Source of the DNA: Ulota crispa
Lineage: Eukaryota; Streptophyta; Bryopsida; Orthotrichales; Orthotrichaceae
Length of the DNA: 64,000 nucleotides
Reading direction: 5' to 3'
NCBI GenBank assembly: GCA_963920765.1
Contig: OY987242.1
Location: 8,768,789-8,832,788, forward strand
The position numbers were made by a program, and so were the translations under genes. The notes beneath the pieces are model-generated. The model made no database searches. It was not told the origin of the DNA and saw nothing but the letters and a program-made list of their open reading frames with translations. Of the stretch, positions 47,645 through 61,970 are shown piece after piece (position 1 is the first letter of the stretch; every line of letters begins with the position of its first letter).

Positions 47645-48384
47645 AGCCAACTTAACCACGACCCTATACGCCCTGATTTTGAAATGAGACTTGTTCATTG
47701 CCTTTAAGTATATTCTGTCAGCGATAATATCGCTTTTTAAGCCTTTTTTGAACGGGAACTCATGAATGCTTCACCTGTAATCAGAAGCAGTGTGGAGAGA
47801 ACGACGGCTTTGCATGGAGCTGCAAACATTGCAAGCAAATTGCTGGGGACGTGCAGTGCGGGAGAATTGCGAAACATCCATCAGGCTGTTGTGATGGACG
47901 AGGATTGTCTTGAAGGGTGTTATGTACTCCTGCTGCTTTTGCATAGCCTTGCAAGCTTATGTCACTATGGACACCTTTCTTGTTGCAAGTATAAGATACA
48001 AAGCCGCTTTCGAATTGTCACTTATGTCCCAGTTTCCACGCTTGGGCCATGCATCACAACGTACTATGAAGAATGGTGGGTCTCAAACCAGAAGCAACTC
48101 TTATCAAAGTTGGCGAAGGTGTCACAGGCGTGGAGACTACGGCACTGGTTGTGATGATGGCATGACCTTGCCAGGATGGTTAGTTCTTCTGCCACGCACG
48201 AATTGCGAGGATAGATGTTGAATATTTTGCATGAATTGTACGGGTACTCAGAATGTGTCAAAAGCAGAATGCAATTCTATATTGAAGTTTACGATATAAA
48301 CAATGCGAATCGAAAGAAGAACGCAAAGCCATTTGGCTAATGATCTGAGACACGGCAATGCTCCCGGCCCCACAACATGGGAAA
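47645..48384. other. Region upstream of BASS4; no gene seen
   Basis: A 130-codon plus frame starts at 47762, but its sequence matches nothing I know and shows no splice support. This probably holds the BASS4 promoter and the 3' end of the GNAT gene. Confidence 0.4.
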
Positions 48385-49008
48385 CTAGGTCTGGGCAACA
48401 CAATCGAGCTCGGGATGAGCCTGAGGAAAGACGTGACGCATTTGAACATGCGGAATACCAGCATCCAAATACTCCTCCCCTTCGCGGACAAAGCCGTGGC
48501 GGCTGTAAAATCTCTCCGCACGAATTTGTGCACTGAGCACGACATCGCCATGGCCGCGAGCTTGCGCCTCGTGCATCAGCTTCATGAGGATCTCACCTCC
48601 AACGCCAGTGTTACGACCGGGAACCCGCACAGCCATGCGACCAATGTGACCATCGGGCAGTAACCTCCCCGTGCCCAGCACCTCGCCTTGCGCATCATAA
48701 GCCACGGCATGTAAACAGACGTCGTCCATGCCGTCCCATTCCTCGTCCTCGGGGATCTGTTGCTCCTGAATAAAGACCTCCTCGCGCACCAGGCGCGCGG
48801 CTGCTTGTTGTGTGGCCCAGTCTCCCAACATCACGCGGTGGGGATGCATCGGGACGAGGGGATACAGTTTCGAAGTCACAACTTCAGAGGCGATAGAGAC
48901 GATAGGGGTTACAATTCCAGAACAGGGGGATGGCAGTCCGCTCAGCTTCACCCTTGCATCTCGACTCCAGCGCTTGCATGGCACCTCCTCACCCCGCAAC
49001 AATGACAA
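48385..49008 (-). CDS. GNAT acetyltransferase, bacterial ElaA-like
   Basis: GNAT enzymes transfer an acetyl group from acetyl-CoA to an amine; the substrate here is unknown. A single exon of 207 residues. The domain starts near residue 55 (MLGDWATQQAAARLVREEVF), continues IQEQQIPEDEEWDGMDDVCL and HAVAYDAQGEVLGTGRLLPD, then GHIGRMAVRVPGRNTGVGGE, where R-N-T-G-V-G-G is the acetyl-CoA pyrophosphate loop, and ends AERFYSRHGFVREGEEYLDA GIPH. This resembles small GNAT proteins of proteobacteria more than plant families I know. The first 53 residues (MSLLRGEEVPCKRWSR, Ser/Thr/Pro-rich) are not bacterial and could be an organelle targeting peptide; ATG at 48849 would give the bare domain. The neighbourhood is ordinary plant genes and no contamination border is visible. 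Confidence 0.88.
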   Translation of the reverse strand: MSLLRGEEVPCKRWSRDARVKLSGLPSPCSGIVTPIVSIASEVVTSKLYPLVPMHPHRVMLGDWATQQAAARLVREEVFIQEQQIPEDEEWDGMDDVCLHAVAYDAQGEVLGTGRLLPDGHIGRMAVRVPGRNTGVGGEILMKLMHEAQARGHGDVVLSAQIRAERFYSRHGFVREGEEYLDAGIPHVQMRHVFPQAHPELDCVAQT

Positions 49009-50276
49009 GGCTCGGAAGCTCTACCGCGCCATCGCCGTCGCCCACGTTCGCTAATCGATGGTTTCAACGCACTAATGCCCTCCTCGCGGACGGTGACGAT
49101 TATGCTTGCTCGGAAACCGACTGTCTGCCTGCGCGAGCTGCGTCTTTGCTTTCGGCTGGGCCCCAGATAGCACCCGAGGTGAGTGTTGCGCAAGCTCTGT
49201 ACTTTTTTGGATTATCTTGATAACCCTAACTTGGTCGTGACTTCTTCGCTCAAAATCTAGCGTGAGTGCCAAGAGTGGGTGCAAGTTAGGTTGATCCTCT
49301 TTCTGAGAGCTTCGTGCTACGTTACCACCTGTGCCGAGCGACTCCTGGCCCATGGCGGCGTTGGAACTTTGGAGGCGCATTTCCTCCTCTTTTCAATGTA
49401 CAGTACTGTCCAATTCGATCCGCTTGCCTTCATTGCTGCCTGTTCTTGACGATGCCGAAGCGATCTGTGCTAAATCCAGGTTTACTCGCCGTCATTTCAT
49501 TTGAAAGACATCCGGAACAGTTGAACCCTAAAGAGATTCATTCTCTCTTCCCTTCAGAATGTTAGGGTCGTAGTTGCGCTAGGAATGGTTGTGTTGATAA
49601 TGGCGGTACTGACTGTCTCCAACCATTTTCTCATATCGTCAAACAGCTGCACCTAGAATTAAGAACCTAAGTTGTACAACCAAGAGTTCGTAGAAGACGT
49701 AACATGCCCAACTGGCAAGCTGACCAGATCAGAAACCCTTCAGAGATTAGACCACAGATTTGAATTGCGTTGAGGGTTTAGTCTAGTCATGTTTATAGCC
49801 CATTCGCACACAATCAAGTCATTGGCATTGAAAAATAGGGATTCCAAGTGCTAGTCACACTTCATGTCTGGACTGTGTTTTTTTGTAACAATATTGTTGA
49901 ATAAATTCCCGTTTTCAAGGCCTGCTTCATCGGGCACTTTCTATCGACTTACTCCAGTAGTAGCGTGCGAGGACATGGAGCGCTTGCAGCTCTGCAGTTG
50001 CATCATAATCTCTAGGCTTTTCAGCAATGCTTCGGTACAATCACCGAGTTTCAATCAACTAAGTTAAATCTGCTTTCAAAAGATCCTTCGTTTTGGATTC
50101 TGTCGAAGTTGGTCAACTAATATCTGAAAAAGAAAGAAAAATCACTAACAAACTCCCCCGACATGCTCATTTCTGGAGTACTGCTACCTCTTTTTGTGTG
50201 TCATTTGTCTTGTGGACGACGGGTCTTCTCCGTGGTGAGCACATTCAAAAACAATTGAGATTTCTGCGTGGCTTGT
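49009..50276. other. Intergenic DNA
   Basis: Short plus frames at 48930-49220, 49314-49565 and 49864-50067 show no domain or splice support. The first 200 bp are GC-rich and probably the GNAT promoter. Confidence 0.4.
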
Positions 50277-52068
<1,792 letters not shown>

Positions 52069-53094
52069 AGCTAGATGGCGACAAATACAAATTTTCCCTC
52101 CTGCGACAGCAAGACAGCGCAAGACACACTCTCCAGCTGCTGCAGCTGCAGCCTCACTGGGTACGTTGCGTGCAAACCCTCATGCAACCACTGCACGTAA
52201 AAGATATAATCGATTTTAAATGAGATGGTGTCACACGCGCTGTCACCGTCCGTGTCAGGAATCCTAGCACACCGTGACAAACGTAGAGACAATGTGTAGG
52301 TACGCACTGGTCGCAGTCTATTGCTACAAGCTCTGATCCTCACGAACTGGTCCTAGCCTGAAGACACTGACGCTAACTTAGCCACAAGCCCTGGTTTTGC
52401 AGAAGCTCAAACTGAAAGTGAAGTGGGGTGGGGGTGGACAAGCGCAGCGGCAACGGCGTGAAGCTGGAAGTCAGAGAGAGGAGTGTGGCCGCGAGTGTAA
52501 GTAATTGCTGGACAGGCAAGCTCATTACAACGCACCTGAATCTGTGCTGGCAGGAAAGCCTTAAGTAAGTTACGTGCCCATTAACTGAACGAGGCTGCAG
52601 CGCTTGCATGGCAGGACTGAACGGCTGGACGCCCACTTAGTACTAACTCACCCCTGTGCAGGTGAGTCAGTGGGTGGCTTCTCAACCAAATTGCAGCGCT
52701 CCCAAATGAACTCATAGTGGCTAAAATATTGCTAAATGTGCTAGAATTTCTCAGTCTTTAATTCACATTTTTTGTAGCAACCAAGCCTTTTTTTGGTAGA
52801 GATTTTCTGATATAATTTCTGCTTGAATTTAGCCGTATTTGTGAACATTAAGCCGTTTGTCTCCCTCATTAATACCCTCAAGGCGCGTGGTAATGAATGT
52901 GCACACCGACTGCCTCCAGAATCTAACTGTTAACTTTTCTGCTTGCCGTTTGTTTTCAATGTTCAAGTACTTGCGAGACTGCCAATGTTGGTGCAGAATG
53001 CAGATGTCTCTTTGTCTGTTTTTGTTTGGAACGGTCAGCAGATCAGTTCTCAACAACAACTTTTGTGATTAGCTTAGGTGGCTAAAAACATTGC
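52069..53094. other. Peroxidase promoter side; no gene seen
   Basis: GC falls away over about 600 bp from the start codon. No element with clear ends and no supported frame. Confidence 0.4.
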
Positions 53095-53098
53095 TTAA

Positions 53099-53340
53099 CC
53101 CCTGAGCGCCCCAGCGCCCCAAAATGGGGCGCTCAGTTTTCAAAAATGTTCACGTTTGACTCTTATCCTCTTCTTAATGGTAAAGTTAAAGGACTTGTAC
53201 TTTTTCATGTACCTTTAGGCATGTGTCTACTACTACTCAAAAAAAAAATCAAGTTATTTGACTCTACTTAAGTAATACTTTTATTGGACTAAGTACACAA
53301 GGGTATGAATTTGAGTGGATATGGCCTGGGCGCTTAGGGG
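53099..53340. mobile_element. Short piggyBac-like MITE
   Basis: A 242-bp element flanked by TTAA (53095-53098 and 53341-53344). The ends are CCCCTGAGCGCCCCAGCGCC and GGGCGCTTAGGGG, shared with 22362-23113, so this looks like a shorter member of that subfamily. Confidence 0.85.
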
Positions 53341-53344
53341 TTAA

Positions 53345-54904
53345 TGTGCTAAAGTTTCAAATATAACACTATGACATTCATATTTTTTGTAGTAGCTATA
53401 TATATAGAATTGGCATGTATTTTGCAAAATTTAGCCTCATTTGTGAACACTCCACAAGTTATATAAATTAGTGCAAGGCTTTGAATAGTGCAAGATTCTT
53501 TCACACTAATTTGGGTGAAAAATGTCTAATTATTGTATAGGTGTGGCATGCATCTTGCCCTTGTTTTTCAAGTAGGGCGTTGGCCACAATTTTTTGTTGC
53601 TTCTCACGTAGCAACTTGGTGACAAAGCCTTAATAATGTAGCATTCTTCACCCCAAGATTTTGGAATGTTTTTTCCTCTATTGGCTAATTTTTACTATTT
53701 GCTGTATTCAATTAGATTTTTAAAACATTTTCCAATTTAGTTTTAATCCCTCACACAATTTTCCAATCATTTTCCTCCTACATTATTTTAAAAATAACTA
53801 ATTTCGTTTGTCTCAAAACATTGACTTGCAAAAACTTGTTTACATAAAAAAACAATTTTTTACGATCAATTATTTTGTATCATTGGCAAGAATTGAACCT
53901 AGCACGGCCCTCCACCATGAAGAATTCAAGGACAATCTCAACTTTAAAAAAATAAAATAAAATTGCAAACAGAAAAGATTGTAACAAGTGAATGAGAAAA
54001 TTAGAATTTAGAGTTACCACTTTCATCAAGTGAAAATTTTAAACCTCCTTCAAGATCTTTTTTGGATTTATAAATAAACATTGAAAATTTGTCACATTTG
54101 TCCACAAAATAGTTGCATGCATTTCAAATCCATTGTAATCAAGTGATAGCCATTCTATAGCTACATGCATAGCACTTTCTAGATTTGTGGTAGTCATGCA
54201 ATTGCATTGCTTTTGTTGAATGTTGTTTTGCATATAAAAAGGCTTTTTGCATGTAGTTATACTCACATATTGACATTTAACTATTTCAAAAAGTGTAAGC
54301 AAATTTTGACATTTCAATTTTCTAGCTTTTGTTACTAGCCAATTGTTTGTTATTGAAGCATCATGTACCAATTAAATTTTTATAATTGTACCTTGATGTT
54401 GATTCATCACATCATGGGGTTAAAGGAGGTCCCAAGGATTTGGTTGTTTCCCAATGAAATGGTAAGTGAGTTGATTTTAAAAGTTATGAGATAATTTGGT
54501 TCCTATCTACCATTGGTGTTGAAAAGAGACCTGCAAGAAGCCAACCCTAGTACAAGAGGATTGGGTTGGGTCAACCTATGGTGTACCGGTTGTTATGCCA
54601 ATTGGTTGATTTTGGGTCTTTATACATTCTCCTTTGGTTTTACAACCTACAAACTTAAAGTCCAACTACTTTTTTTGTCATGCCAACTAGCTAACAATAC
54701 ACTAACTACAAGTTCTCCCCAATCATTGCTTCACCTACATTTTAGCAAAATCTCCTTGAAATTTGGACATTAACCTTGAGTCACACTAATTACAACAAGA
54801 TTTTGAATTTATGCCTTACAATTATATGGAATCAACTTCATCTAAATTACCATGAAACACTTCATTAGTGAGTCTTGTAAAATTTACTTATTTCTTGAGT
54901 TAGT
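53345..54904. other. AT-rich intergenic DNA, nothing supported
   Basis: Frames at 54039-54371 and 54513-54773 show no domain. No paired terminal repeats are visible. Confidence 0.45.
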
Positions 54905-54908
54905 CTAA

Positions 54909-55324
54909 CCCGTAAGTGCCCAATTGACCATTTTCTAGTTGCTGCCCATTTTTTTCAAGCTGCCCAAGACCCAAAAAAATTAATTTTTTTATGTGATAGG
55001 AAATCAAGTCCATTTTCCAACTTAACTTGAATCATGTCAATCCAAGTTAAACTCCACCCAGGAGAATTTTTCAAAGACAATAACCAATCATGCCAAATTT
55101 TGAAATCTATGAGTAAATTTTCTAATTTTGATGAATATCAAATGGTAAATGCTTCTAAATTCATTACATAAAAATCCAAAACTTTTTTTGAGTGTTTGAC
55201 CATATGAATAATTTCTAAACATTATGTCTCTTATTTTCTCTTTTGAAGCAATTTTCACCAAGTTACAAAAATACCATTTTATAACACATCTATGTTTTGC
55301 CCTTACCCCTTGGGCCTTTAGGGG
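54909..55324. mobile_element. piggyBac-like element with CTAA flanks
   Basis: A 416-bp element with ends CCCGTAAGTGCCC and GGGCCTTTAGGGG, flanked by CTAA on both sides (54905-54908 and 55325-55328). Both flanks carry the same one-base departure from TTAA. Interior words (GCTGCCCAAGACCC) resemble 11547-12486. Confidence 0.6.
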
Positions 55325-55506
55325 CTAAATATCCCTAAAGTACTAAGGAGCCTACTTTGGGCTTTTTGAATATTTGGGTAGGCATTTTCTATTGGTAAAT
55401 GCTTGGGATGAGATTGTGAAAATAAAGGTGCATGTGCTCATATTGAAAAGCTTGTATTCCTCCCAAAAAATTTGGAATTGCATAATTTTTGAGTGAGGTG
55501 TGGTAT

Positions 55507-55877
55507 CCATGGTTGTTACATTGGGCCACCCGTCCGCCTGCCCGCCCGTACGCCCGAAGTGTCCGATTGAGGTCATGGTCCGTCCGGTGAAGTCAACTCA
55601 TAGTTGACTTTTAAAAATGGTCCAAAATGATAAAAAAAACTTACTTTGTACATGCTAGTGACACTCATTGTTGCCAACATGAAGTCAAAACGTAGATTCA
55701 AAGCCATATCATGTCATAAAAATGAAAATTTATAATTTGATTCTCCCATTTTTAGGTCAAAAAGCCTAAAAATACCCTAATCCGCCCGTTTGATCTGATT
55801 TGTTTGCCCGTGCTGTCTGATTTGTCTGCCCATCCGTGCTATCCGACAGCCTCAACTTGCCCAAAGTAACAACCATG
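55507..55877. mobile_element. TIR-bounded element of unknown superfamily
   Basis: The ends CCATGGTTGTTACATTGGGC and GCCCAAAGTAACAACCATGG are nearly complete inverted repeats. The interior has clusters of CGTCCG, GCCCGTACGCCCG and CGTGCTATCCG words, GC-rich against its surroundings. The target duplication is unclear (GTGGTA-like on both sides). Confidence 0.7.
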
Positions 55878-56817
55878 GTGGTACCATATGTGATTTAGGT
55901 GTCAACATGGGCATTTTTAAAAATAAAATAAAAACCGCAAAGGGATTGAGGAAGGGTGTTGCCCACAAATTGTTCACTGAAAGCACTTTACAATGGCTTG
56001 GTCAATGGGTAAAATTTTCAGTCAACTCTCCTTGGCTATGTAATAACTTCTATTTTACTTTTTATTTTTAGAATTTTTTTACTTTGGCAAGTATTCCAAA
56101 TTATATTTTTTTGTTTATACCGTATGGATTTGTAATTGAGGTTTACTACTATAAGAATCTCTTTCATAAAATCTCTTCCATGAAATTTTCTTAGTGTAAT
56201 TACAATTTCAGCAATGTAGTTCCAACTTCCAAAAAAATTCCACTATGTTTTAAGCATTGAGTGATCATGAAAATTGCAAGGCATATAGCCAACTTCATGC
56301 TCTACAAAAAATTCAAATTGCACAAGAAATTCATAAAGTAGAAGATATCATTTTGGATGACCAATAAAAAAATTGACACCTTAGAAAAGCTTCAAAAACA
56401 ATTGACCCTACTTTGAGTGTTATTATCTAATGAAGTATGCCCTGACAAAATCTGAAATTTAAAAGAATATAAATAAGTAAGTGAAAAAATAGATCTTATG
56501 GTTAAATCATTGGAAAACAATCAAAATTTTGATTCTCTAATCATTATTGAGAGAGGTCAATTTCAAGCCATTTGAGCATTTGAGCATGTAAACGCTAAGG
56601 AATTCAGGGTTAACATTATTAATACGGGACTAGCTGAAAGAACTTGTGTAGTTCTAAAGCTTCAGTGCAAAACTGGTGTAAACATACAGCATGCAACTTG
56701 ACCACAGCTGCACCACTTGGTTTTTACATACAGAGTACAGAATATCATTTGGAGTTTTAGTTTTCTCACATTTTTAAAGGGTAGAATTTTGGCGTGGAAG
56801 TTAGAAGAATGATGTAA
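55878..56817. other. AT-rich intergenic DNA, nothing supported
   Basis: No long frame and no paired repeats seen. Confidence 0.45.
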
Positions 56818-57172
56818 GAGCATTGCCATCGCAAACGCAAGAACAGACGTAAACGTCATTGTTGAGGGAAGGAAGAATATTTGAGCTCCACCGCATCCAA
56901 GCCAAAGCCTTTCAAGATTTCTAAGGGCAACGCTACAAGCTCCCCTTCACTCTACTCTCCATGTCTTTTGGGTTCATAGGAGGATTCAGATATGTTGAGG
57001 ACTCCATCTTGCTGGCTTCCTTTCCCGGTGCTAGAGAGAAGAAGCCACAAAGTAGCGTGAGTGCGTGATGGAAGTGTTCCCAGAAAAATTTCCCCAGTAC
57101 GAGAAGTGGCCCGCAGTAGCTCGTCAAATCTCTGATTTTGTCTAGTATTGTGGAAGAGCGGTGGCAATGCTC
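56818..57172. mobile_element. Tourist-like MITE
   Basis: The ends GAGCATTGCCATCGC and GCGGTGGCAATGCTC are inverted with one mismatch and flanked by TAA on both sides (56815-56817 and 57173-57175). The minus frames at 56933-57271 run through it and are not genes. Confidence 0.75.
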
Positions 57173-57299
57173 TAAGTCCCGGCTTGGGGGAGCGGGAACT
57201 TGGTTTCCTATGATATTACAATAAGCTGGTGCTGAAATTGGTGAGCAATTAGCAGAGTCCACACTCCACACTATTACATGCTTAGAGCCAAATGGTGAG

Positions 57300-58549
57300 T
57301 AAGGTAGGAGGCTCTAAATTTAAAATGGTGCATGCTAAATGGTGCACCTCCTCAAATGTACTTAATTTGTACATGTTATTTTTCATAGTCTTTGAACAAC
57401 ATACATGAAATGTACATTTGAGGAGGTGCTCCATTTTAGAGTCTTATGGCCTTTTCACTTCAAAATTTCATAACTAATTCCACAAAGTTCCAAAATATGA
57501 ACCAACTTGGGTTAGATGCTCATTCCTCTTGTCTTTCAAGGAAAATGTACTGAAAATTATTTCAAGAAGTTCCACCTCCCCAAAATTCAATTTCAGCCCT
57601 TAACCCTAAAGGCCCAACTGTCCCTTGGGGGACAATTGAGATTTCGGGCATGTACCTATAGCTAATCTAGTTTTTGTGATTTTTTTAAACTTTTATTGAA
57701 GGTGGGGAGTTTGAAGACCTACGCGGGCATCTGATTTTTTTGTCATTCCAACATTTGATGAAGAAGTTAAGCAAGAATTTCTGCAACTCGGGGAGGGAGG
57801 GCAATCCAGGCAGTCCAAAAACTTCTTTAAAAATTTATTTTCTAAAAATAAAAAATTGGAATTGGTTCTTTATGTTTTTTTTTATATGTTGGAAGCTTTG
57901 AATCATTCAATTTCAATCAATGAGATGAAAGTTATGAGATGTTTTAGTCTGTAGGCAGTTACAGATCTTCTACTCTAAAATAAAGTTTGGAGTCCTTTAT
58001 TTTCCACAATTCTCAATATTTTGGAAAAAAAACTAAACCTAAGGAAATAGATTGCTCATTACAACATTACAACCGTTGGGATTTGCATATTTCATTTCAA
58101 TAATTAAATTCTTAACAATTTAGTGTTTTGACTCATTCTCTACTTCTTTTTACTTACTATTTTTTTCCCATGTGTTGTATAGTCCCGATTGATTTGAAAA
58201 GTCTCCCATACATACCTAACTTGGTCTTCTACATGGACAAAATAAACCTCAACTTTGTGTACAGCAATTTTTTTTCATGTAAGAGTGGTCCAAGGCTTCT
58301 GAATTTTATGGACAACACAAAAAAAAAACATTTTTATCCTCCTCCTCTCAATCTAGAATGACATGATTTTTTCCCCACAAGTACCTCTTCTAGTCTAAGG
58401 CAAGATCCTACGGTTGGATATGCAAAACAAACATTATTTCCTACTTTTCTACTCATTCCCCCCAAAGTGGCAATTTTCATTAACTTTCACAAAAAAAATG
58501 GCTTGGACCTTTACGGGTTAAATGCTCCATTTTAGAACCTCCTACCTTA
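57300..58549. mobile_element. AGGTAG-family MITE split by a nested element
   Basis: The ends are TAAGGTAGGAGGCTCTAAA and TTTAGAACCTCCTACCTTA. The interior matches 11070-11400 in reverse. It is interrupted at CAGCCC|TTAA by the piggyBac-like element at 57604-58517 and resumes ATGCTCCATTTTAG. Confidence 0.88.
57604..58517. mobile_element. piggyBac-like element nested in the AGGTAG MITE
   Basis: A 914-bp element flanked by TTAA (57600-57603 and 58518-58521). The ends are CCCTAAAGGCCCAACTG and CTTGGACCTTTACGGG. It is homologous, inverted, to 62544-63473 along most of its length (for example CTCATTCTCTACTTCTTTTT against AAAAAGAAGTAGAGAATGAG). Confidence 0.88.
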
Positions 58550-61500
58550 ACACTTTATGTGGAAAATAGTGTAACCTAGCCAAGTGTAAGTTGGCCCTTC
58601 CTAAAAACTGACTATTTTCACTTGCCAGCAGCGTTCCAAATTTGAATTTGGGTTTTTAGCCAAATGGCTATAACCATGGAAAAAAAGAGCTATTATTGCG
58701 ATATGGAAGGAAAATGGTTAGAGCACGGCAAATAACTTAGAGAAAAAAAAGTAGAATTTTTGATTTTTTTTCTAAAGTAGAGTATGACTTGCAAACCTAA
58801 AGAAATTGTGGAGTTTACTGAAGGCTACTTTTGGTTAATTGGTGTGTTGCAATTGCTAACCAATTTTGGAATATGTGAAATATTGGCAACTACAGTACAA
58901 AATTTTAAATGATGTATAACAAACATTGTCACAAATAGTGTCACTAATTTGGAAATTGAACCCATCTTGCATAAGCAGGATTGCCCGTTTTGCATTGTTA
59001 GTGATTTGCATATTAAAAGAAAAAAAGCCACAATAATATGGGATAAATTTGACATAAGTAATGAAAAATTGCAGTTGCACCCGCCTCAAACTCAACACTT
59101 CAATTTTCCCAGCAAGTTCAAGTAAAATCTAGTAAAGGTTGTTGTAGTTTAGGTTCAATTTTAGAATTGCAAAGCATGCTTACCCTTTGCTGCAATTCAA
59201 CCGGCACAAGTCTACGCGCATCCTGCACAATTGAACCTAATCCAAACATTAATAAGCAATTGAGCATTGGATTGCACGATTTAGTGCACAACAACAAGTA
59301 CACAAGTGGCATTGCCTCACGGTAAGTTTCTAATAAAGATCAACACCTCAACCAATAAACTACTAAACCTAATTAAATTCCATTATTCCAATTAACCCCA
59401 GCACTAACCTCAACTTGTAATTTTTTGTGCAAGAGAAAATTGGAGTTTGCAATTTCAATGGTGGAGATGTGGTTGCTGTAGCAATAGGTGTACTCCTAAG
59501 ATAGCTAAGGAGCTACATCTTCGAAGTCGACAAAGGGGATGGATGCTAATTTTGGAGTAGGAGGAAGTAGCAAACTGCGATTTGATAGTTTCCAAGTATG
59601 ATTTCTTGCTCGAATTTCCAAATTTATCAAAAAAAATCCTATATAAGGTAGGCGCACCCATAAGCGTGGAAATAAGGGTTTTGGAGTAGTAAAACAATTG
59701 ACTAACTTTGAAAAAAATAATGTACGTTAGGAAATGGAAACTAGAAACAATGACATCAATTTCAAGGTTCCAATTGCAAGCATTTGTTCACAAAGATTTT
59801 TCAAAGTCCAAAATCACTGAAATTGTAAGAACCATGTGTACGAGATGCTAAAAATGAGTCTTGTTGATTCTTAAATAGTGAGGTGTGTACTCAAAACCGT
59901 CATGGAATCACCCACAACCATCACTTTATTACTCATAACTATCAGTTAAGTACCCATAACTACCTTGACTTTGTTAGCCACGCCCATGGAGATGTCACAC
60001 CCATGGGTGCGACTACCCTACATGTAGGGCACAATTTATTTATTTTTTTAGAAATCCAGCTAAATTTAGCCAGTTTTGGGAACGCTGCCTGCCGGTCGGT
60101 GCTTGGAATTATTAGCACCCCTGAATCATGTCCACTCCTTTTTATTGTCAGGGAGATTTTCAGGGTACTTTTACTGTTGCTCATATCTGCATGCTTAGTG
60201 ACACGCGCCCTTAAATTGCATGCAGAAAAGAAAAACTTAGATGGATCCATCCATGTTTGCTCAGCTGTAGTTGGTTAAATCATCCAAATGGCAAAAGTGA
60301 TTTGTACATTCCATCCGTTTTTCACCCAGTAATTTTTGATTTTGAGCAGCCAGAGTCAAAATGAGGTAATAATGATTCTGGCAAGAGTTTGCCTCAATCG
60401 AATTAGCTGGAGACTTGAATGCCTTCACATGTACTAATAACCTGACTCACCTGTGACTACTGTCAGTGCACCTGCCCCCAGCCGTGCCAAAATGTCAACT
60501 CATGCAATGACCATTATGGAACGGATGGAATTGCTGACCTGCTCCACAATCTTGAGTTAATATCAAAGTTTTTGGATGAACGTGGACTCTTTTTATTAAA
60601 AAAAGAGAGTTTTCATCCATATTATGGAAATATATGTCCATGAATTTAAACCGCTTTGTCATTGACCTCTAGCCAAAATCACTTTTGCATTGTTCAAAAT
60701 GAATGGAGAAAAGAAATATTAGTCACACATTGAAGAAAAAACATTGGAAGGACCAAATATCAATAAGTCATCCACGACTCCACGAGTGAGAGAACAAGAA
60801 CTTAGCAAATATGTTAGCTTCTTTAACCCATAATTGTGAAGGCAAATGATGCATTCACAAATGTCTATGTATGATTTCAAATGCTTTCATGTAGGAGATG
60901 TATGAATTGGATGAAGTATCTTTAGGTATTTTAAGAAAGTCAATTTTGTTGATTTTTACAATGGGAATTCATTGATCATTGAGTGCTTAACCCTTTAGGG
61001 TCGGGATGCCAATTTTAGTTGATCCAGCGATTTAATCCTGGGCGCCTAAGCCCTACAGGGTTCATGATTTTTGTGCAAGGTTTAAATTTGTTCATGTCAA
61101 GATGAAGAAAAATAACCTTGCAAAAATGAAGTTATCATTTTTCAAATCTTCTTAGACCATAATTTATTTTACCTTTAAGAGTTCGAGCTTCACCCTTGCA
61201 TTATCATAGGAGACACCTAGAGCTTACTTGAAGTTTGCAGATACCCAAATGTTTTCAAGGGTTGGTCTAGATTTGCTGTTAGTCCAAGATGAGTAACAAT
61301 GATCGTAGGTTTGTGTTTAAAGACGGGGAATGAAAAGTTCAATTCTTGCCAAATACACAATAGAAATTAATATATGAAGTTCCTGTCCAAAGCACAGAGG
61401 ATTTAAACAAGTGCAATTTTTTCGACATAAAAATACTTTTCAAGGAAGAGTATCCAATGAATTTGGTTTAATGCTTGCAAATTTGGGTAAGTCTAGCAAA

Positions 61501-61970
61501 AAAAATTACCAAATTTTTATACAACAAACAAAATGTAAGGATCTAAGATGCCACAGTTGACTACTTTTGAACTACAAAATCAAATATGGACAATACAAGG
61601 CTACAAGCTTATATTCCCATAATGATACAAATATTTGCCTATCATATATAACCTCTTAAAACAAACATTTCCAAACATGAACTTGCTTTACTATTAAAAA
61701 AGCATTTAATTTGGATGCAATCTACAAGAGTCAAGATAAGCATCAAAACTTTTAAATTATGACAAGGTTCTTACTTTAAATTTAAATTCTAGATTGTCCA
61801 CAATCAGTTAAACATGGCATAGAAAGTTAAATTTGAATTTTTGATAAATTGTTTTCAGTCTACTTGAGCTAAATTATGAAATCCGTATTGGGGGTGGCCA
61901 ACTGGCCATCATACAAAACTCCAAATAAGGGAGGTGGTAAACTACAACAGCGCCATTTCCATTCAAAAAC
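58550..61970. other. AT-rich intergenic DNA, no supported gene
   Basis: Frames at 58825-59098, 59455-59697 and 59883-60278 show no domain. GCAAAAGTGATTT at about 60291 and its complement at about 60675 might bound an old element. TTAACCCTTTAGGGTCGGG at 60987 resembles a piggyBac-like end without a partner. Confidence 0.4.

Noticed and set aside
47762-48154. 130-codon plus frame between BASS4 and GNAT
   Set aside because: No family resemblance, hydrophobic run of low complexity, and no splice or start context.
56933-57271. 112-codon minus frame
   Set aside because: It overlaps the Tourist-like element and its flank; composition is not gene-like.
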